A program made the translations under genes and the position numbers. Below the pieces are notes generated by a model. The model was not told the DNA's origin. It worked only from the letters and a program-made list of their open reading frames with translations, and ran no database searches. 64,000 nucleotides of DNA from Nocardioides sp. BGMRC 2183 (GTDB lineage Bacteria; Actinomycetota; Actinomycetes; Propionibacteriales; Nocardioidaceae), in contig VSSA01000006.1 in NCBI GenBank assembly GCA_008123405.1, positions 159,141 to 223,140 on the forward strand. The letters run 5' to 3'. The number at the start of each line of letters is the position of its first letter. Within the stretch, counting starts at the first letter, position 1. This document shows positions 37,666 through 46,775 of this stretch, piece after piece.

Positions 37666-37955
37666 CGGCGCTCTCCTTGCTCGGCCTCGGCGTCGATGTC
37701 CGCACTGCCGCGGACGTAGCGGGCGATCGACACCGAGCCCACGAAGGCGACCAGGGTCAGCACGAGGAGGATCGGGAGCGTGTAGGTGTGGTCGTTGATC
37801 GCCGCCTCGATCGCGATGCCGCAGATCGTGATGGCGATCAGCACGTCGAACGCGACCGTGCGGTCGAGCATCGTCGGGCCGATCGTCATCCGCGCCAGCA
37901 GCAGCAGCGCGGCCACGCCGAGCATGGCGAGGGTCAGGGTGAACACGATGCTCAT
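37662..37955 (-). CDS. mnhF: Na+/H+ antiporter subunit F (Mrp/Mnh)
   Basis: A 97-residue subunit with three helices: LTLAMLGVAALLLLARMTIG (then PTMLDRTVAFD, the family motif), VLIAITICGIAIEAAI and YTLPILLVLTLVAFVGSVSI. Four-base overlaps with mnhE and mnhG. Confidence 0.92.
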   Translation of the reverse strand: MSIVFTLTLAMLGVAALLLLARMTIGPTMLDRTVAFDVLIAITICGIAIEAAINDHTYTLPILLVLTLVAFVGSVSIARYVRGSADIDAEAEQGERR

Positions 37956-38527
37956 CCGGTGGCTCCTTCCGGGGCGTCCGCAGGTGACCCTGCGCCGAGG
38001 GCACGCAGCACCCGCGCCTCCTGCGCGAGCACGGTGCCGCGGAACCGGTCGGCCGACTCGGCGTCACCGACGTCGAAAACGTGCAGGAAGAGCGTGTGCG
38101 TGGAGCGGCGCGCCTCCACCACGATCGAACCCGGGATCAGGCTCGTCATCTGGGCGACGATGGTCAGCACGAGGTCGGAGGAAGAGGTGAGGTCCACCTC
38201 GATCACCGCGTTGCGGGGGCGATGGCGCGGCCGCAGCACGGCATAGGCCACGTGGACGCTCGAGACCACCACGTCGGCGAGGAACCGCACCACGGTCCAG
38301 GCCAGGGCCGCCGGACGGATCCGCATCCGCATCCGCACCGGCGGCAGCGGGAAGACCACGCACACCACGACCGCCACGACCAGCCCGAGCACCAGATTGC
38401 CCAGGCTGAGATCGCGCCACAGAACCACCCACACCAGGGTCAGCCACACCACGGCGGCCGGCTGCAGCGCCTGATAGCGCGCGGGTCGTACGTCGCCGCG
38501 CCGCGTCGTCCTCAGCTGTGGGCTCAT
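37952..38527 (-). CDS. mnhE: Na+/H+ antiporter subunit E (Mrp/Mnh)
   Basis: A 191-residue subunit from ATG 38527, which has GGGAGG upstream; a TTG at 38554 would overlap mnhD and lacks a site. Two N-terminal helices (AVVWLTLVWVVLWRDLSLGN, LVLGLVVAVVVCVVFPLPPV), FLADVVVSSVHVAYAVL, then the cytoplasmic part with LTSSSDLVLTIVAQMTSLIP and GSIVVEARRSTHTLFLHVFD, typical of MnhE. Confidence 0.9.
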   Translation of the reverse strand: MSPQLRTTRRGDVRPARYQALQPAAVVWLTLVWVVLWRDLSLGNLVLGLVVAVVVCVVFPLPPVRMRMRIRPAALAWTVVRFLADVVVSSVHVAYAVLRPRHRPRNAVIEVDLTSSSDLVLTIVAQMTSLIPGSIVVEARRSTHTLFLHVFDVGDAESADRFRGTVLAQEARVLRALGAGSPADAPEGATG

Positions 38528-38534
38528 CGGCGCG

Positions 38535-40235
38535 TCACCTCCCTTCCTCGTCAAGGACCGAGGAGACGTACGGCGTGCGCTCGATCAGGTCGTCGGCCGC
38601 GCGGTCGGTGAAGGCGAACAGAGGACCCGCGACCACCGTCAGCAGCGCCGTGATCACGACCAGGATGGCCGTCGGCAGCACCATGCTCGCGGGGAGGCGC
38701 GAGGGGAGCGCCCCGTCGCGCAGGAGCTGGTACAGGTCGCGCTCGGGCGAGTCGCTGTCGACGACGCGCCGGGCGTCCTCGAGATCGCGGCTGCCGAACG
38801 CGGTGCCGCCGACGTGGACGTGGTCGCGGTGCACGACCATGCCCTGGGCGTGGTGGTGGTCCTCCAGTTCCTCGTCGAGATGGGGGAGCGTTGCGGCGAT
38901 CTCGTGCGCCTGCTCCGGTGTGCGCCAGAACGCCAGCGCCCACGTCTTGGCCACGGCGTAGAGCGTGAGCAGGCTGGTGAGGACGCCACCGACCACCAGG
39001 CCGATCGCCAGGGGGGTGCCGACGTCCAGTCCTGCCTGGAGCAGGCCGACCTTGCCGATGAACCCCGAGGCGGGTGGGATCCCGGCCAGGTTCATCGCCG
39101 GGATGAAGAACAGGATCGCGATCACCGGCGACAGCCGCGCCAGGCCGCCGAGACGGAGCAACCCTGCGCTGCCGGCCCGGCGTTCGATCAGGCCGACGAC
39201 GAGGAAGAGCGCGGTCTGGATGGTGATGTGGTGGGCGACGTAGAAGACCGCGCCCGAGATGCCGGCCGCGGTCGCCAGGCCGACGCCGAAGATCATGTAG
39301 CCGATGTGGCTGACCAGGGTGAAGGACAGCATCCGCTTGATGTCGGACTGCGCCACCGCGCCGAGGATGCCGATCAGCATCGTCAGCAACGCCACCCACA
39401 TCAGGACGCCGGAGAGCGGTGAGTCGGGGAAGACCAGCGTCTGCATCCGCAAGATCGCGTAGACGCCCACCTTGGTCAGCAGGCCGGCGAAGACCGCGGT
39501 CACCGGGGCCGGCGCCGTCGGGTAGCTGTCGGGGAGCCAGAACGAGAGTGGGAAGACGGCGGCCTTGATCGCGAAGGTGGTCAGCAGCAGCAACTGGAGC
39601 GCCAGCGCGACATCGTCGGGTAGGTCGTCGACGCGTTCGGAGAGTTGCGCGAGGTTGACGGTGCCGCAGGCGGCGTACACGGCGGCGAGGGAGACGAGGA
39701 AGAGCGCCGAGGACAGCATGTTGACGACGACGTAGATCGTGCCGGCCCGGACCCGGGTGCTGGTGCCGCCGAGCGTCAACAGCACGTAGCTGGCGAACAG
39801 CAACATCTCGAAGCCGACGAACAGGTTGAACAGGTCGCCGGCCAGGAAGGCGTTCGAGACGCCGGCCACGAGCACCAGGAACGTCGGGTGATAGACCGAG
39901 ACCGGCGCCTCGGTGTCGTCGCCGGTCATGCCCTGGCCGAGGGAGTAGAGCAGGACAAGCAGGGTCACGACCGCCGAGACGAGCAGCATCAGTGCCGCCA
40001 GCCGGTCGGCGACCAGCGCGATCCCGAGTGGTGCGCTCCATCCACCCAGCCAGACGACCTGCGGTCCGGAGCGGTCGGCCTCGACCAGCAGCACCGCTGC
40101 CAGCACCGCCACCGTGGCGAGGATCGTCACCGTCGCGATCCGTTGGGCCCGGGGGCGCCGGGACAACATCAGGGTCACGCCGGCGCCCAGGAGGGGCAAC
40201 AGCACCGGCATCGGAACCAGGACGCTCGTCGTCAT
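38535..40235 (-). CDS. mnhD: Na+/H+ antiporter subunit D (NuoM/N-like)
   Basis: A 566-residue proton-translocating subunit with about 14 helices. VSNAFLAGDLFNLFVGFEML carries the essential membrane Glu; FAIKAAVFPLSFWLPDSYPT the conserved Lys; VAQSDIKRMLSFTLVSHIGY and AGIPPASGFIGKVGLLQAGL are family motifs. A cytoplasmic His/Asp/Glu-rich loop near residues 450-480 (LPHLDEELEDHHHAQGMVVH) is unusual and lies before the last helix. ATG 40235 overlaps mnhC by four bases. Confidence 0.94.
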   Translation of the reverse strand: MTTSVLVPMPVLLPLLGAGVTLMLSRRPRAQRIATVTILATVAVLAAVLLVEADRSGPQVVWLGGWSAPLGIALVADRLAALMLLVSAVVTLLVLLYSLGQGMTGDDTEAPVSVYHPTFLVLVAGVSNAFLAGDLFNLFVGFEMLLFASYVLLTLGGTSTRVRAGTIYVVVNMLSSALFLVSLAAVYAACGTVNLAQLSERVDDLPDDVALALQLLLLTTFAIKAAVFPLSFWLPDSYPTAPAPVTAVFAGLLTKVGVYAILRMQTLVFPDSPLSGVLMWVALLTMLIGILGAVAQSDIKRMLSFTLVSHIGYMIFGVGLATAAGISGAVFYVAHHITIQTALFLVVGLIERRAGSAGLLRLGGLARLSPVIAILFFIPAMNLAGIPPASGFIGKVGLLQAGLDVGTPLAIGLVVGGVLTSLLTLYAVAKTWALAFWRTPEQAHEIAATLPHLDEELEDHHHAQGMVVHRDHVHVGGTAFGSRDLEDARRVVDSDSPERDLYQLLRDGALPSRLPASMVLPTAILVVITALLTVVAGPLFAFTDRAADDLIERTPYVSSVLDEEGR

Positions 40236-40693
40236 GACTCCGACCCCTCCTCTTCGTAGACCTCGTCGGTCGCGGTGTCCTCGGCGCTGGCCTCCAGGGT
40301 GAGGTCGTAGCTGTCCGAGGCCGCGTCGGCAGCTGCCAGACGGCGGATCTGGGCGTCCTCGATGTCGTCCTGGACGTCGTCGTTGCCGTGCAACTGCCAA
40401 CTGCGATAGGCCATCGCCAGCAGGAAGGCGGTGGTCGCCAACGTGATCACGATCGCGGTGAGCACCATCGCCTGCGGCAGCGGATCGGCCATCCCGGTGT
40501 CGTCGGGCTCCCCGGAGGAGAGGATCGGCGGATCGCCCGCCGGCCCCGACGCGACCATGAACAGCAGGTTCGCGCCGTTGCTGAGCAGCACCAGCCCGAT
40601 CAGGACCCGGGTGAGGCTGCGCTCGAGGATCAGGTAGACGCCGGTGCCGATCAGGAACGACGAGGTCAAGATGAGCGTCAGATTGGCATCCAT
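40232..40693 (-). CDS. mnhC: Na+/H+ antiporter subunit C (NuoK-like)
   Basis: A 153-residue subunit with three helices: LTLILTSSFLIGTGVYLILE, RVLIGLVLLSNGANLLFMVA (NuoK-like SNGANL) and PQAMVLTAIVITLATTAFLL. A C-terminal acidic tail of about 50 residues (NDDVQDDIEDAQIRRLAAAD and more) is longer than in most MnhC proteins, which usually end soon after helix three. Confidence 0.92.
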   Translation of the reverse strand: MDANLTLILTSSFLIGTGVYLILERSLTRVLIGLVLLSNGANLLFMVASGPAGDPPILSSGEPDDTGMADPLPQAMVLTAIVITLATTAFLLAMAYRSWQLHGNDDVQDDIEDAQIRRLAAADAASDSYDLTLEASAEDTATDEVYEEEGSES

Positions 40694-43599
40694 CAGCGCT
40701 CTCCTCCCGTGCTCGTGTCCGCGCCCGCCTCTTCCCGCTGCTCGCGCAGGATGTGCCGGTCGATCCGGGAGCCGAGGGTGCGGAGCAGATCGAGCAGCAG
40801 GCCGGTCACGATCAGGTAGACACCGATGTCGAAGAAGAGCGACGTCACCAGGTGCGGCTCGCCGAGCGGACCGAGATGGAAGGTGATCTCGGCACTCTGC
40901 AGCACGGTGCCGCCGAAGGCCAGCGGCGCCAGCGCTGTCGCGGCGGCGACGAACAGGCCGGTCCCCATCAGGATGCCGGCGTCGATCGGTGCCGCCTCGT
41001 CCAGCTCGTAGCGGCCACCCGCCAGGTAGCGCACGACGAGGGCCAGGCCTGCCACCATGCCGGCGGCGAAGCCGCCGCCGACGTGGTTGTGCCCGGCGAA
41101 GAGCAGGTAGACCGAGTACAGGATGATCGTGTGGAAGATCAGCCGGGTGACGACCTCGAAGATGATCGAGCGGAGGTCCGGGCTGAGCGTGCGCGGCCCG
41201 GGCAACCAGACCCGCCGACCGGGTCCCGTGGGGACCTTCTCCACCCCCTCCGGGTACGGGATGTCGTAGACCCGACGGATGCCGGAGAGACGGGTGTCGA
41301 TGAACAGCAGGCTCGCAACCCCGGTCGCCGCTGCCACCAGCACCGAGATCTCACCCAGGGTGTCCCAGGCGCGGATGTCGACCAGGATCACGCTGATCAG
41401 GTTCTTCCCACCGCCGTACTCCAGCGCCGGGCCGGGGAAGAGGGCCGAGACCGGCTCCGCGACCCGGGCGTTGGTGGAGACCAGCATGAAGCCGGCGACC
41501 GCGAGGCCGACCAGCAGTCCGAGCCCCATGCGTAGATAGCGGCGACGGCTCAACGGACGGTCGGTGAAGTATTCCGGCAGCCGCCGCATGACGAGCACGA
41601 ACACCACCAGGCAGATGGTCTCCACGAGGATCTGGGTCAGTGCCAGGTCGGGGGCGCCGTGGAGGAGGAAGAGCACCGCCGTGCCATAGCCGGTGACCCC
41701 GACGAGGACCACCGCGCGCAGCCGGCGCCGGGAACGGGCGGTGAACACGGCGGCGACGATGACCAGGGCGCCGACCACCGCCTGGGCCGGGGAGTCCCAC
41801 CACACCAGGTCGGGACGGTGGTCCAGCACGGCGCGCAGCAGCGCGGTCCCCGGTCCGATCAGGACGACGAGCAGGATGATGGAGAGGTACGCCGCCACGG
41901 AGCCGCTCTGGGTGAGGCCGGTGACCTCCACGCTGCTCCGGTCGACGAATCGGATGACGCGCCGATAGCCGCCCTCAGCACTCCCGCCGATCGACACTGC
42001 ACCCTGGAGTAGGGCGAAGCCGCGCCGTTTCCAGAAGAGCAGGGCACCCAGCACCAGCACCAGTGCGGACAGCAGCAGCGGCAGTCCGAGCCCATGCCAG
42101 AGGGTCAGTTCGGCGTGGTGCGCTCCGGCGGGGAAGAGGTCGACGTACGGCGCCAAGGTCTCGGTCAGCCGAGCGCCTGCGAACCCGAGCACCACCGTGA
42201 GTACGCCGAGCAGCACAGGACTGGCCGCGAAACCGGCAGCCACCGGCCGCGCGTCGATCGGAGCGACACCGTCCTTGTCGCCGAAGGTGCCCCACACGAA
42301 GCGGAGGCTGTAGGCGACGGTGAGGACTGAGCCCAGCAGTACGCCGACGAGCACCAGCCAGCCGGCCAGCGGTGACAGCCCGGAGCCATCGCCGTCGGCC
42401 GTGCCAGCCACGTCCAAGAGTGCAGCGAGGACGCTCTCCTTGGCGAGGAAGCCGAGCAGCGGCGGCACCCCGGCCATCGAGGCCGCCGTGACGACCGAGA
42501 CCGCGAAGAGGACGGGCATCCGGCGGCGCAGTCCGGAGAGCTCGCGCAGATCCCGGGTCCCGGCGTTGTGGTCGACGATGCCGACGACGAGGAAGAGGGC
42601 CGCCTTGAACAGGGCGTGCGCGAGCAGCATGGCCAGGCCGGCGAGTGCGGCAGCCCGTGTGCCGATGCTGACCAGGACGAGCAGGAAACCGAGCTGGCTC
42701 ACCGTTCCGAACGCCAACAGCAGCTTGATGTCGTACTGCCGCACTGCCCGCCAGCCACCCAGGAGCATCGTCACGATGCCGAGGACCAGGACGACCCCGT
42801 GCCAGCCCGGCACACCGGCGTACACAGGGGCGAGCAGGGCGACCAGGTAGACGCCCGCCTTCACCATCGACGCGGCGTGCAGGTAGGCGCTGACCGGGGT
42901 GGGCGCGGCCATCGCCCCGGGGAGCCAGAAGTGGAACGGGAAGAGGGCCGACTTGCTGATCGCGCCGACGAGCAGGAGGGCGACCGCGACGTCCGTGGCG
43001 GTGCTCGAGGGTGGGTCGGCGAGCAGTGCACTGATCCGGTGGGTGCCGGCCTGCTGGCCCAGCATCAACATCCCGACCAGCATCGCCAGTCCGCCGACGG
43101 TGGTGACGATCAGTGCCTGCATCGCGGCCTGCCGGGCCGCACGTCGGGCCGGGTCGTAGCCGATCAGCAGGAAGGAGAAGACGGTGGTCAGCTCCCAGAA
43201 GACGAACAGCACCAGCAAGTCGTCGGCGAGCACCAGGCCGAGCATCGCCCCGGCGAACGCCGTGAACACTCCGCTGAACAGCGCCAGGCCTGGATCGTCG
43301 TCATCGAAGTACCACGCGCAGTACCACAGCACCAGGACGCCGATCCCGCTGACGATGAGCGCCAGCAGCCATTGCAAGGTGCCCATCGCGAACGCCAGCT
43401 CGATCCCCAGCCCCGGGAGCCAGCTGTAGACCTGGGTGACGACCTCGCCCTCGGCCACCCGTCCGCTCACGAAGAGCGCCCCGATCAGGGTGAGCAGGGG
43501 CAGGAGCGCCATCACGAAGAAGACACGACGGCCCAAGAGCCGCGTCAGGGCGGGTGCCAGCGCCGCGACGACGAAATGCGCGAGCACGAGTTGGAGCAC
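40693..43599 (-). CDS. mnhA: Na+/H+ antiporter subunit A-B fusion (Mrp/Mnh)
   Basis: A 968-residue protein. The NuoL-like part has VLADDLLVLFVFWELTTVFS (essential Glu), SALFPFHFWLPGAMAAPTPV, SAYLHAASMVKAGVYLVALL, LLAFGTVSQLGFLLVLVSIG and AGVPPLLGFLAKESVLAALL. A DUF4040-like segment (GAPDLALTQILVETICLVVF) and then an MnhB domain from about residue 830 (IIFEVVTRLIFHTIILYSVY, GHNHVGGGFAAGMVAGLALV) complete it. Fusion of A and B is common in actinobacteria. The start is GTG 43599; first gene of the operon, downstream of the palindromic element at 43642. Confidence 0.94.
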   Translation of the reverse strand: MLQLVLAHFVVAALAPALTRLLGRRVFFVMALLPLLTLIGALFVSGRVAEGEVVTQVYSWLPGLGIELAFAMGTLQWLLALIVSGIGVLVLWYCAWYFDDDDPGLALFSGVFTAFAGAMLGLVLADDLLVLFVFWELTTVFSFLLIGYDPARRAARQAAMQALIVTTVGGLAMLVGMLMLGQQAGTHRISALLADPPSSTATDVAVALLLVGAISKSALFPFHFWLPGAMAAPTPVSAYLHAASMVKAGVYLVALLAPVYAGVPGWHGVVLVLGIVTMLLGGWRAVRQYDIKLLLAFGTVSQLGFLLVLVSIGTRAAALAGLAMLLAHALFKAALFLVVGIVDHNAGTRDLRELSGLRRRMPVLFAVSVVTAASMAGVPPLLGFLAKESVLAALLDVAGTADGDGSGLSPLAGWLVLVGVLLGSVLTVAYSLRFVWGTFGDKDGVAPIDARPVAAGFAASPVLLGVLTVVLGFAGARLTETLAPYVDLFPAGAHHAELTLWHGLGLPLLLSALVLVLGALLFWKRRGFALLQGAVSIGGSAEGGYRRVIRFVDRSSVEVTGLTQSGSVAAYLSIILLVVLIGPGTALLRAVLDHRPDLVWWDSPAQAVVGALVIVAAVFTARSRRRLRAVVLVGVTGYGTAVLFLLHGAPDLALTQILVETICLVVFVLVMRRLPEYFTDRPLSRRRYLRMGLGLLVGLAVAGFMLVSTNARVAEPVSALFPGPALEYGGGKNLISVILVDIRAWDTLGEISVLVAAATGVASLLFIDTRLSGIRRVYDIPYPEGVEKVPTGPGRRVWLPGPRTLSPDLRSIIFEVVTRLIFHTIILYSVYLLFAGHNHVGGGFAAGMVAGLALVVRYLAGGRYELDEAAPIDAGILMGTGLFVAAATALAPLAFGGTVLQSAEITFHLGPLGEPHLVTSLFFDIGVYLIVTGLLLDLLRTLGSRIDRHILREQREEAGADTSTGGER

Positions 43600-43641
43600 G
43601 TAGGGGCCTCTGCTGTCGGGCCGATCGTGGATGGGGAGATT

Positions 43642-43807
43642 CTAGGGCGTGGCTCCTTATCCGCCGCCTACTGCGCGGACTTTCGCTCCCGATCTGGCTG
43701 CGTTGGGGCCGCTCGACGTGCGATCCAGCATGCCGTCGCGTCCCCGCCTTGCCAGATCGGCCCGAAAGCCCGCTCGCGACGACGCCGGATAAGGAGCCAC
43801 ACCCTAG
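43642..43807 (+). repeat. Palindromic element A, 166 bp, MITE-like, same family as 53960-54120
   Basis: The ends CTAGGGCGTGGCTCCTTATC (43642 on) and its complement ending at 43807 match over 25 bases with two differences. Inside, ACTTTCGCTCCCGATCTGG pairs with CCAGATCGGCCCGAAAGC, so the single strand would form one long branched hairpin. Three blocks are shared with the reverse complement of the element at 53960: CCTACTGCGCGG, a central block from GCGTTG to CGCCTTGC, and CGCTCGCGACG-CGCC. It lies between guanine deaminase and the mnh operon and could also terminate the former or affect the latter. Confidence 0.82.
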
Positions 43808-43848
43808 TGGTCGGCCGCCTCTGGCCTCCGCCGGCTACCTCGATGCCT

Positions 43849-44322
43849 TCAGTACTCCCGTCTCCGCTCGTGCGCCAGCCACGCCTCGAACGGCGCCGTC
43901 GCGTCCGGAGTCCGCTGCACGGTGACCTCGACCGGCCATGCGGACCGCGGCTGCTCCATGAGGTCGTGGAAGGCGCGGTCGTCGAAGCCCCCACGGGCGG
44001 CGTCGTGGCGGTCGGCGGCGTACACGACCCGATCCAAGCGCGCCCAGAGGACGGCGGCCAGGCAGAGAGGGCAGGGTTCGCAGGAGGTGTAGAGGGTGCA
44101 ACCGGCGAGGCTGAAGTCGTCGAGCGCCTGGCAGGCGGCCCGGATCGCGACGACCTCGGCGTGCGCGGTCGGGTCGTGGTCGCGGGTGACCCGGTTCTGC
44201 CCGCAAGAGATCAGCTCCTCACCCCGTACGACGACCGCGCCGAACGGTCCGCCGTCATCGGCCACGTTCTGCGTGGCCAGCGCGACGGCGCGCTGCAGCC
44301 AGACGTCATCATCGACCGTCAT
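43849..44322 (-). CDS. guaD: Guanine deaminase (CDA-fold)
   Basis: A 157-residue zinc deaminase. Zinc/catalytic motif THAEVVAIRAACQAL (HAE) and TSCEPCPLCLAAVLWARLDR (PCxxC). The C-terminal VVYAADRHDAARGGFDD resembles the B. subtilis guanine deaminase GuaD, which separates it from tRNA adenosine deaminase. It converts guanine to xanthine, the substrate of the xanthine dehydrogenase at 32250-36807. ATG 44322 overlaps the upstream gene by four bases. Confidence 0.88.
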   Translation of the reverse strand: MTVDDDVWLQRAVALATQNVADDGGPFGAVVVRGEELISCGQNRVTRDHDPTAHAEVVAIRAACQALDDFSLAGCTLYTSCEPCPLCLAAVLWARLDRVVYAADRHDAARGGFDDRAFHDLMEQPRSAWPVEVTVQRTPDATAPFEAWLAHERRREY

Positions 44323-45404
44323 CGCGACCTCTTTTCGTCGTCGGTGAAGGAGCGCCGTCGCATCGCGAAGATCCAGCGACGACGGGGATGTTCGCTGACC
44401 GACCAGAGCGCGTCGGTCTCGGGCCACCAGACCAGGTCCTCGGGGCCGATCGGGGTGGCGAACCGGTGCTCGACGAGCTCGCCGGGCCGACCGGTGAACA
44501 TCGCGCCGGGACGGTAGGCGCTGCGGGAGGAAGAGATGTAGTAGGTGCCGTCGACGACGGCGACGCCCTGCATCCGTTCCTCGCCGCGTTCGTCGATCTC
44601 GGGGACGGCGCGGCCCTGCTCGTCGGCGCCGGGCAGCCCGGTGGTGGCATCGATCGCGAAACGGGCCAGGCGGCGGCTCTTGCCGCCGGCGGCGTACTCG
44701 CCGACCAGGAGGGTCGGCTCGCGCCCGGAGCGGTCCAAGGTGAAGAAGGAGAAACGCAGCTTCGCGACACCGTCGTCGCTGACGCCCTGGTGCGCGAACC
44801 GCACCGGCAGCACGTAACGATGTCCGAACGTCTCGTACGTCGACCCTGCGGGCACCCGCAGGACGTCGTCCAACCGAGCGCTGGAGAAGCCGCGCCCGGT
44901 CGCGGCCACGTGCAGGAAGTCGCCGTGCCACACGATGCCGCCGGCGTGCACCTTCAACGGGGCGAATCCCGGCACTCCGTCGGTGAGGGTCGGGGTGACC
45001 AGCAGGATGTGCGCGTATCGGCGCCGCTCGAGGTCCACGATGCTGATCCGGGAGCCGGCGTCGGACTTCGCATACCAGGAGGTCGCCAGCACGTCGTGGC
45101 CGTGCCGTTCGGCGAAGCCGGTCCGCGCGGAGGTGGTGATCCCCTGCGGCCACCACTCGGGGTCGCGGCGGTCCTCGGCCTCCCAGGTGTAGGCGCGGTC
45201 CACCTTCAGCCCCAACAACCGAGGGTGCGGTGCCCAGGTCCGACGCAGATCACGGGAGAGGTCGCCCATCACGCCGTCCACGCCCACGCGGCCGCCGCCG
45301 TCGGCAGCCAGAGCCGCGGCGAGCGCGTCGATCTCGGTGACGTTCTCGTCGGTTCGCCTCAGGTGTACGCCGACCACGGCGGTCACCGTAACCGACCGCC
45401 GCAT
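44319..45404 (-). CDS. Hypothetical protein, beta-propeller-like
   Basis: A 361-residue protein without a clear signal peptide. Repeated short strands (SRISIVDLERRRYAHILLVT, AGGIVWHGDFLHVAATGRGF, QGVAVVDGTYYISSSRS, GPEDLVWWPETDALWSVSEH) suggest a six-bladed beta-propeller. Similar secreted proteins occur in Streptomyces, but this copy seems cytoplasmic. The function is unknown. It overlaps guaD by four bases, so the two are co-translated. Start ATG 45404 lacks a clear ribosome binding site. Confidence 0.7.
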   Translation of the reverse strand: MRRSVTVTAVVGVHLRRTDENVTEIDALAAALAADGGGRVGVDGVMGDLSRDLRRTWAPHPRLLGLKVDRAYTWEAEDRRDPEWWPQGITTSARTGFAERHGHDVLATSWYAKSDAGSRISIVDLERRRYAHILLVTPTLTDGVPGFAPLKVHAGGIVWHGDFLHVAATGRGFSSARLDDVLRVPAGSTYETFGHRYVLPVRFAHQGVSDDGVAKLRFSFFTLDRSGREPTLLVGEYAAGGKSRRLARFAIDATTGLPGADEQGRAVPEIDERGEERMQGVAVVDGTYYISSSRSAYRPGAMFTGRPGELVEHRFATPIGPEDLVWWPETDALWSVSEHPRRRWIFAMRRRSFTDDEKRSR

Positions 45405-45446
45405 TGCAGGGGCGGAGATGCGGAGGTGGTGAGGGATGATGGGCGG

Positions 45447-45740
45447 ATGCGTGGGATCTTCTTCGACGAGGACGAGGCGCGCCTGGCCGCGCTCTCCCTG
45501 GTCCGCGGCGGATTCGCCGCCGAGGTGACCCGCGAGCGCCTCGCCGGGGAGGACGACGACGAGGACCACCCCTGGGCGGTGGTCACCGATGCCCCCGAAG
45601 TCGTTCTCGAGCTGCTCGTCGAGACGTACGACGGCTGGCTCGACGTCGAGGAACCCGAGCCCACCCGCATCGATCTGCCGCCCGCCCCGCTGCCGCTGCC
45701 GGAGCAGCCGAAGCGGATCAAGCGCCACCCTGAGATCTGA
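45447..45740 (+). CDS. Small acidic conserved hypothetical protein
   Basis: A 97-residue protein, MRGIFFDEDEARLAALSLVR then a charged middle and a Pro-rich end (IDLPPAPLPLPEQPKRIKRH). No motif recognised. Divergent from the propeller-like gene and 27 bases before mshB, which has its own promoter. Confidence 0.65.
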   Translation: MRGIFFDEDEARLAALSLVRGGFAAEVTRERLAGEDDDEDHPWAVVTDAPEVVLELLVETYDGWLDVEEPEPTRIDLPPAPLPLPEQPKRIKRHPEI

Positions 45741-45754
45741 TCGGACCCGGTCAC

Positions 45755-45760
45755 TACGCT
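45755..45760 (+). promoter_or_regulatory. -10 hexamer TACGCT of a probable leaderless mshB mRNA
   Basis: TACGCT is followed by seven bases and the mshB ATG; no Shine-Dalgarno sequence. Confidence 0.55.
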
Positions 45761-45767
45761 GGACGGC

Positions 45768-46700
45768 ATGACTTCCCTGCCGGGGCACCGGCTGCTTCTC
45801 GTGCACGCCCACCCCGACGACGAGTCCATCGGGCAGGGCGCCACGATGGCCAAGTATGTCGCCGAGGGGCGCGGGGTCACCCTGGTCACCTGCACCGCGG
45901 GGGAGATGGGCGAGATCCTGGTGCCCGAGCTCGCCCACCTCGCCGCGGACCGCGACGACAAGCTCGGCGAGCACCGGGCCGAGGAGATCGCGAACGCGAT
46001 GGCTGCCCTCGGGGTGACCGACCACCGCTTCCTCGGCGGCTTCGGCACCTTCCGTGACTCCGGGATGGCCTGGCACGCGGACGGCCATGCGGTGGGCGAC
46101 CCCGAGGTGATCGCGAAGCACCCCAACGCGTTCTGGAACGCCGACCTCACCGAGGCCGCCACCCACCTGGTCGCGGTGATCCGGGAGATCCGGCCGCAGG
46201 TCCTGGTCACTTACGACGAGTTCGGCGGCTACGGCCACCCCGACCACATCCAGGCCCACCGGGTCGCGATGTATGCCGCCCAGCTGGCCGCGGCGCCGTC
46301 GTACCGGAGGGATCTGGGGGCAGCGTGGGATGTCGCGAAGATCTATTGGGGCGCCATCTCGGAGAGCCGGATCCGGGACGGGCTGCGCAAGCTGCGCGCC
46401 GCCGGCGACACCACGAGCTTCGAGGGGATGGACCCGGACGGTGACCTGCCGCCGATGTTCCGTGCCGACGAGGACATCACCGCCGAGGTCGACGCCGGCA
46501 CCTACCTGGACGCGAAGATGGACGCGCTGAGGGCGTATCCGACGCAGATCACCACCGACGGTCCGTTCTTCGCCCTCTCCAACAACGTGGGGGCCGAGGC
46601 GTTCGGTCGCGAGCAGTTCACCCTGGTCAAGGGCAGTCCCGGTCCGGTCGCAGCGAACGGCTGGGAGGACGATCTCTTCGCCGGCATCACGCCGTCCTGA
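45768..46700 (+). CDS. mshB: 1D-myo-inositol 2-acetamido-2-deoxy-alpha-D-glucopyranoside deacetylase MshB
   Basis: A 310-residue zinc deacetylase of mycothiol biosynthesis, the low-molecular-weight thiol of actinobacteria. Zinc motif HAHPDDE at residues 13-19, third ligand in [40 protein letters not shown] and [19 protein letters not shown] match MshB rather than the related conjugate amidase Mca. A short tandem repeat follows the stop. Confidence 0.94.
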   Translation: MTSLPGHRLLLVHAHPDDESIGQGATMAKYVAEGRGVTLVTCTAGEMGEILVPELAHLAADRDDKLGEHRAEEIANAMAALGVTDHRFLGGFGTFRDSGMAWHADGHAVGDPEVIAKHPNAFWNADLTEAATHLVAVIREIRPQVLVTYDEFGGYGHPDHIQAHRVAMYAAQLAAAPSYRRDLGAAWDVAKIYWGAISESRIRDGLRKLRAAGDTTSFEGMDPDGDLPPMFRADEDITAEVDAGTYLDAKMDALRAYPTQITTDGPFFALSNNVGAEAFGREQFTLVKGSPGPVAANGWEDDLFAGITPS

Positions 46701-46715
46701 TCGCGCCGCCTACAT

Positions 46716-46772
46716 CCTGACTGCGCCCGCCCTGACTGCACCCGTCCTGACTGCACCCGTCCTGACTGCACC
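46716..46772 (+). repeat. 15-bp tandem repeat, nearly four copies
   Basis: Unit CCTGACTGCACCCGT: copies at 46716 (two changes), 46731, 46746 and a partial one at 46761. It fills the gap between mshB and the next gene and runs up to its start codon, so the ribosome binding region of that gene is made of repeat sequence. Confidence 0.85.
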
Positions 46773-46775
46773 GTG

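Noticed and set aside
43642-43807. Element A as a simple terminator of guaD
   Set aside because: It is far longer than a terminator needs, has a relative in a different place and orientation, and conserved unpaired core blocks. A terminating side effect remains possible.
43554-43925. Small protein encoded by element A (and the matching frame in element B)
   Set aside because: Both elements read LLRG and a similar short segment in one frame, but conservation is not codon-like and arms differ; a nucleotide-level element is the simpler view.
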